Assembly (NCBI RefSeq): GCF_018129405.1
Contig: NZ_JAFCLP010000001.1
Location: 868,001-932,000 of the forward strand
Source of the DNA: Bradyrhizobium iriomotense
GTDB lineage: Bacteria > Pseudomonadota > Alphaproteobacteria > Rhizobiales > Xanthobacteraceae
Direction of reading: 5' to 3'
DNA: 64,000 nucleotides
Below are positions 60,911-64,000 of the stretch, piece by piece. Within the stretch, counting starts at the first letter, position 1, and every line of letters starts with the position of its first letter. The notes under the pieces were generated by a model. The model was given only the letters and a program-made list of their open reading frames with translations. It ran no database searches and was not told the DNA's origin. The position numbers and the translations under genes are program-made.

Positions 60911-60920
60911 TCCGGCATGA

Positions 60921-61214
60921 TCAGCAGCCGCGACAGATGATCAGCTTGCGATTGATCTCCTCGTCGAGACGTCGCAGCTCGGTGTCGACGGGCGAGGTCT
61001 GCACAGGCGCGAGCATGTCGCTGGGCCGCGGCTGTCGGTGTCCGACGGGAGCTTGCCGGAACAGGTCCGCGAACCTTGTCGGGGCGAGGCTGCCGGGCGG
61101 GACGATCATCGAGCGGACGCCGGCGCGCGCGCCTTCTCCCGCCCTGAGACTCGAAACCGGCCAGAGCAACACCGTAGCTGCGACGATGGTCACACCAAGT
61201 CTGATCAACATCAT
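60921..61214 (-). CDS. Small secreted hypothetical protein (97 aa)
   Basis: Signal peptide (IRLGVTIVAATVLLWPVSSLRA) and a mature part of about 70 residues with a proline-rich middle and a C-terminal pair of cysteines (LIICRGC). No recognised family. Leftward; monocistronic and followed by a strong hairpin. A conserved gene is plausible because codon bias is normal, but function is unknown. Confidence 0.55.
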   Translation of the reverse strand: MMLIRLGVTIVAATVLLWPVSSLRAGEGARAGVRSMIVPPGSLAPTRFADLFRQAPVGHRQPRPSDMLAPVQTSPVDTELRRLDEEINRKLIICRGC

Positions 61215-61335
61215 TCTTCTCCTATCGCGGTGACATTTGCGAAGCCGCGCCTGTGCTGGATAGGAGATGCCGGCTACCCGGCCATGTCGCCGCGATGCGA
61301 TCGCGTTACGGTTGAAACCGCCTGCGGATCATGCT

Positions 61336-63837
61336 TCAGGAAATTTTGGCGAGCCGCCTCGATCTGCCGCCCGTCGCGGACGAGGCGAGGCTCCGCACCA
61401 GCACGCCGGCGAGCTCCGCCGACACCAGCGGATGATGAACGAGTTCGGTGATGCCTGACGTCTCGAGCGACGGCATCGCCAGGTCGCGCGTCGAGGGCGC
61501 CGCCAGGATGATCGGCAGATCCGGTGCGGCATCATGCAACGCCGCCGCGACATCGAGCGAGGAACCTCCGGGCAGATGACACACCAGCGCCGCGTCGAAG
61601 CGCGCGTGTGCGGCCCGGCAGGCGGCGATGGCTTCCGCCAGCCTGGTGAAGCCGACGGGTTCATAACCGAGCGCCGCGAGGATCTCCTCATGGCGCAACA
61701 GGCGGCGGCGGTCGGTATCGATCACGAGCACGGTTTCGCCGGCACCAAGGAGCGCCGGATCGGAGCCGTGCGAAGGCAGTTGCGGCTCGTCGGGTTCGCC
61801 TGATGGAAGCCAGACGTCGAAGCGCGTGCCCGCGTCCGGCCGGCTCTGCACCGCGATCGCGCCGCCATGTTGCTCGACGATCTCGCGCACCGTCGCGAGC
61901 CCAAGGCCGTTGCCGTCCGGGCGAGTGGTGAAGAACGGCTCGAAGATCCGCTCCAGCGTCGCCTCGTCCATGCCGGGACCGGGATCAGTGACCGAAATGA
62001 CGATGAAGCGGCCAGGGCCGACGTCGCTGCGCCCGACCGGCAGTGGCCTTGCGAGATCGCTTGTCTTGATGCGGAGCTCGATACGGCCGGGCTCCTTCAT
62101 CGCCTGCGCAGCGTTGTTGCACAGATTCAGGATCACCTGCTGCAATTGGGCCGGCTCCCCGGTCACGACGGACGCCTCGGCCGCTTCGCTCACCTCGAGC
62201 CTGACATACGAAGGCAGTGACGCGGCGAGCAGCGACCTGGTTTCGTCGATCAGGGTCTTGACGCACACGCGCTCCCGCCGGCCCTCGCCGCGGCGGCCGA
62301 AGCTGAGAATCTGTTCGACCAGCTCGCGCGCCCGCTCGCCGGCCCGGCGGATCTCGGCGAGGCTCGCGGCGGGCCGGCTTCCCGACGGGACCCGCGCATC
62401 GGCCATTTCGGCGTAGCCGAGAATTGCACCGACGATGTTGTTGAAGTTGTGGGCGATGCCGCTGGCAAAGGTCCCGATGGTCTCCATGCGGCGCGCCTGC
62501 TGCAGGCTCGCCTGGAGGCGCTCCTTCTCGCCTTCGAGCCGGGCCCGCCTGATCGCGTTGCCGATCGCGTCGAAGGCCATGCGAAACAGCGAGACCTCGG
62601 ACCAGTATCTGAGCGCGCCTCCGTCGACGGCGTCGAAGCCGAGAATGCCATCGCGGCCTTTGTGGGCCGCCATGATGCAGAGCCAGCCGCTCACGCCGGC
62701 TTCGGCGAGCAGGTTCATCGCCTCGTGGGGATGCGAAGCGCTCACCTTGGGGATGTAGACGATGCCGTCGTCGCCGCCGTCGGATCGCGACGCGAGCCTC
62801 AGCACCCGTTGCGGCCAGCCCTGTTCGAACCCGACGCCGTCGCGGGACCACCGATAGCTGTGCGTCGTCGCGCCGACATCGCAGACATAATAGGCACGGT
62901 CCGCGCCGATGCATCCGGCCAGCTGGTGAAGCGCCATCTCGACATCCGCGGCGATCCGCTCGCTGCTCGAATTGATGAACAGCATCGAGATGTTGGCTAT
63001 CACGTGCTCGAACGCGGCGCGGCGGCGCAGCGCCATGGCCCGTTTGCGGAGCAGCATGCCGAAATAGATGATGCCGGAGAGCAGCAGCAGCGAGGTGATG
63101 TACTGGAGCAGCCGAGTCTTGCGCGCCGAGGCGCGTGCGGCGAGCTGGCGTTTCAGGATGACCGCCAGCATGGCATCCTGCTCGCGGTTGTTGGAATCGG
63201 CGACGAGCGCCTTCAGGATGGTGTCGATATCGGGCAGCAGGTCATGCAGCATCTGTCCGTGGGTCAGCAGAGCCCGGACCGAATCCTTCTCCGCCGGCGG
63301 CACCTGCAGCTGCGCCAGCTCCTCCAGGCGGTCCTCGACCTGACGCGCAGCGGCGTCCGAAGTGTCGAGCGTCAGGCGCAGCATGGCGGCCGCCAGCGCG
63401 GAGGCGGCCGTCACCAGCGGCCGGGTGTCCGATTCGGCCAGCTTGTCGCTGAACAGGCCGAAATAGGCGAAAGAGTTCTGCAGCAACGCATTCCTGCTCT
63501 TGAACCGCTCGATCAGGCTCTCCTGCCGGCCGGCCCGTGCCGACAGGACATCGATGGCCCTCGTCTGCTCGGCGTCGAGCCCCGCCGTGTCGCGCAGCCG
63601 CGTCAAGGCATCGTCATAGGCATTCACCATCTGCACCAGCGCGTCGTAATTGCGCGACAAGCCGGCGCGCGCGGTGAGGACCTCCCTGGTCATACCGCGC
63701 TCGAACCGGGTGAAATCCCCGAGCGCCTCCAGCTGGCTGTCGTAACGCGCCGAATTGACGTTCAGCCCGTTGAGCAGGAGCCAGGTGAGAAGCGCGAGCA
63801 CGAAGGCGACGCTGACCACGGTGGTAGCTGATCTCAC
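61336..63837 (-). CDS. Hybrid sensor histidine kinase with DAHL-type sensor and degenerate receiver
   Basis: 833 residues. TM1 near residues 5-25, a long helical periplasmic sensor (about 30-240), TM2 near 245-262, a GAF-like domain (about 280-415), then a HisKA H-box with the phospho-His at residue 463 (SGIAHNFNNIVGA), HATPase boxes (NLCNNAAQAM, DPGPGMDEAT, GNGLGLATV), and a C-terminal REC-like domain. In REC the phospho-acceptor Asp is replaced by Cys (about C753, in AALVCHLPGG), and the conserved Lys by His. Start is GTG 63837, overlapping the upstream stop (GTGA). Confidence 0.9.
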   Translation of the reverse strand: MRSATTVVSVAFVLALLTWLLLNGLNVNSARYDSQLEALGDFTRFERGMTREVLTARAGLSRNYDALVQMVNAYDDALTRLRDTAGLDAEQTRAIDVLSARAGRQESLIERFKSRNALLQNSFAYFGLFSDKLAESDTRPLVTAASALAAAMLRLTLDTSDAAARQVEDRLEELAQLQVPPAEKDSVRALLTHGQMLHDLLPDIDTILKALVADSNNREQDAMLAVILKRQLAARASARKTRLLQYITSLLLLSGIIYFGMLLRKRAMALRRRAAFEHVIANISMLFINSSSERIAADVEMALHQLAGCIGADRAYYVCDVGATTHSYRWSRDGVGFEQGWPQRVLRLASRSDGGDDGIVYIPKVSASHPHEAMNLLAEAGVSGWLCIMAAHKGRDGILGFDAVDGGALRYWSEVSLFRMAFDAIGNAIRRARLEGEKERLQASLQQARRMETIGTFASGIAHNFNNIVGAILGYAEMADARVPSGSRPAASLAEIRRAGERARELVEQILSFGRRGEGRRERVCVKTLIDETRSLLAASLPSYVRLEVSEAAEASVVTGEPAQLQQVILNLCNNAAQAMKEPGRIELRIKTSDLARPLPVGRSDVGPGRFIVISVTDPGPGMDEATLERIFEPFFTTRPDGNGLGLATVREIVEQHGGAIAVQSRPDAGTRFDVWLPSGEPDEPQLPSHGSDPALLGAGETVLVIDTDRRRLLRHEEILAALGYEPVGFTRLAEAIAACRAAHARFDAALVCHLPGGSSLDVAAALHDAAPDLPIILAAPSTRDLAMPSLETSGITELVHHPLVSAELAGVLVRSLASSATGGRSRRLAKIS

Positions 63838-64000
63838 GGCGAGCCTCCGACGGGCGCGCCGCGATAGGTCCCGGTCAGGCTGTTGAGAAAGGCGACGAGC
63901 GCCCTGGCCTGCCGGTCCGTCAGCGTCGCGTTCAACTGGGCCACCGCCATCCTGCGAACCGCATCCTCCAGCGTCGGTGCGCTGCCGTCATGAAAATAGG
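63834..64000 (-). CDS. Cytochrome c peroxidase-like protein, C-terminal end (5' part outside window)
   Basis: The only part present ends YFHDGSAPTLEDAVRRMAVA and ALVAFLNSLTG, which matches the C-terminal haem domain of MauG/CcpA-type dihaem peroxidases. The stop codon overlaps the start of the kinase gene by one base pattern (GTGA), so the two are translationally coupled. The haem-binding CXXCH motifs would be further upstream, outside the window. Confidence 0.8.
   Translation of the reverse strand, partial: YFHDGSAPTLEDAVRRMAVAQLNATLTDRQARALVAFLNSLTGTYRGAPVGGSP

Noticed and set aside
1-64000. tRNA, rRNA, insertion sequence, integrase or prophage genes
   Set aside because: None recognised by eye. 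The HGG-motif pair is phage-like only in its family, and no structural or integration gene is near. A tRNA scan would be needed to exclude small RNA genes firmly.

Overview
The window looks like chromosomal DNA from a GC-rich alphaproteobacterium of the order Rhizobiales, most likely Bradyrhizobium or a close relative. This is inferred from gene content (sox genes, cyo quinol oxidase, one-chain indolepyruvate ferredoxin oxidoreductase, many periplasmic binding-protein transporters, a CYTH-CHAD protein, an avidin-like protein), from strong third-position GC bias, and from several dispersed palindromic repeats of kinds common between Bradyrhizobium genes. No rRNA, tRNA, insertion sequence, integrase or CRISPR array was seen. 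Both ends cut through a gene.

Layout. 1-4.1 kb: the 5' part of an isopropylmalate/isocitrate dehydrogenase-family gene, a 14-helix MFS exporter, and a B12-binding radical SAM protein. 4.4-10.4 kb: a two-subunit molybdenum hydroxylase of the isoquinoline oxidoreductase type, then a hairpin terminator, then a tight sulfur-oxidation operon (flavocytochrome c flavoprotein, soxX, soxY, soxZ, soxA). 10.4-13.5 kb: a sugar ABC importer (binding protein and two permeases, no ATPase). 13.6-15.9 kb: a leftward pair encoding an archaeal-type fructose-bisphosphate aldolase/phosphatase and a PPi-dependent phosphofructokinase. 16.2-18.6 kb: an NCS2 permease with a biuret-hydrolase-like cysteine hydrolase. 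19-28.7 kb: a hot-dog-fold protein, the indolepyruvate oxidoreductase, a ketosteroid-dehydrogenase-like flavoprotein, an HtrA-like protease, and a GMC dehydrogenase with its small subunit. 28.9-34.8 kb: a secreted nuclease, cyoABCD and an SDR. 34.9-42.3 kb: a PQQ-type sugar dehydrogenase, urate hydroxylase PuuD, a VOC protein, a lytic transglycosylase, a low-complexity DUF1236 protein and a Nudix hydrolase.

41.9-51.9 kb looks like one catabolic locus. A leftward operon (ThDP-dependent enzyme, an SDR lacking the YxxxK residues, a cupin) diverges from an IclR regulator. Downstream of the regulator is a branched-chain-type ABC importer in which the LivM permease and both ATPases are one 846-residue polypeptide. 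An orphan Bug-type binding protein follows. 52.3-61.2 kb holds small conserved proteins (an HGG-motif pair, a PsiF-like peptide, the avidin-like protein, a CHAP-like secreted protein), CYTH-CHAD, an MFS transporter, two M20 hydrolases and an orphan gene bounded by imperfect direct repeats. 61.3-64 kb encodes a hybrid histidine kinase with a degenerate receiver, overlapping the end of a cytochrome c peroxidase gene.

The strongest leads are the aldolase/phosphatase plus PPi-PFK operon, the avidin-like protein, the fused importer with its divergent catabolic operon, the variant SoxY tail, the kinase with a pseudo-receiver, and the SDR without catalytic residues.
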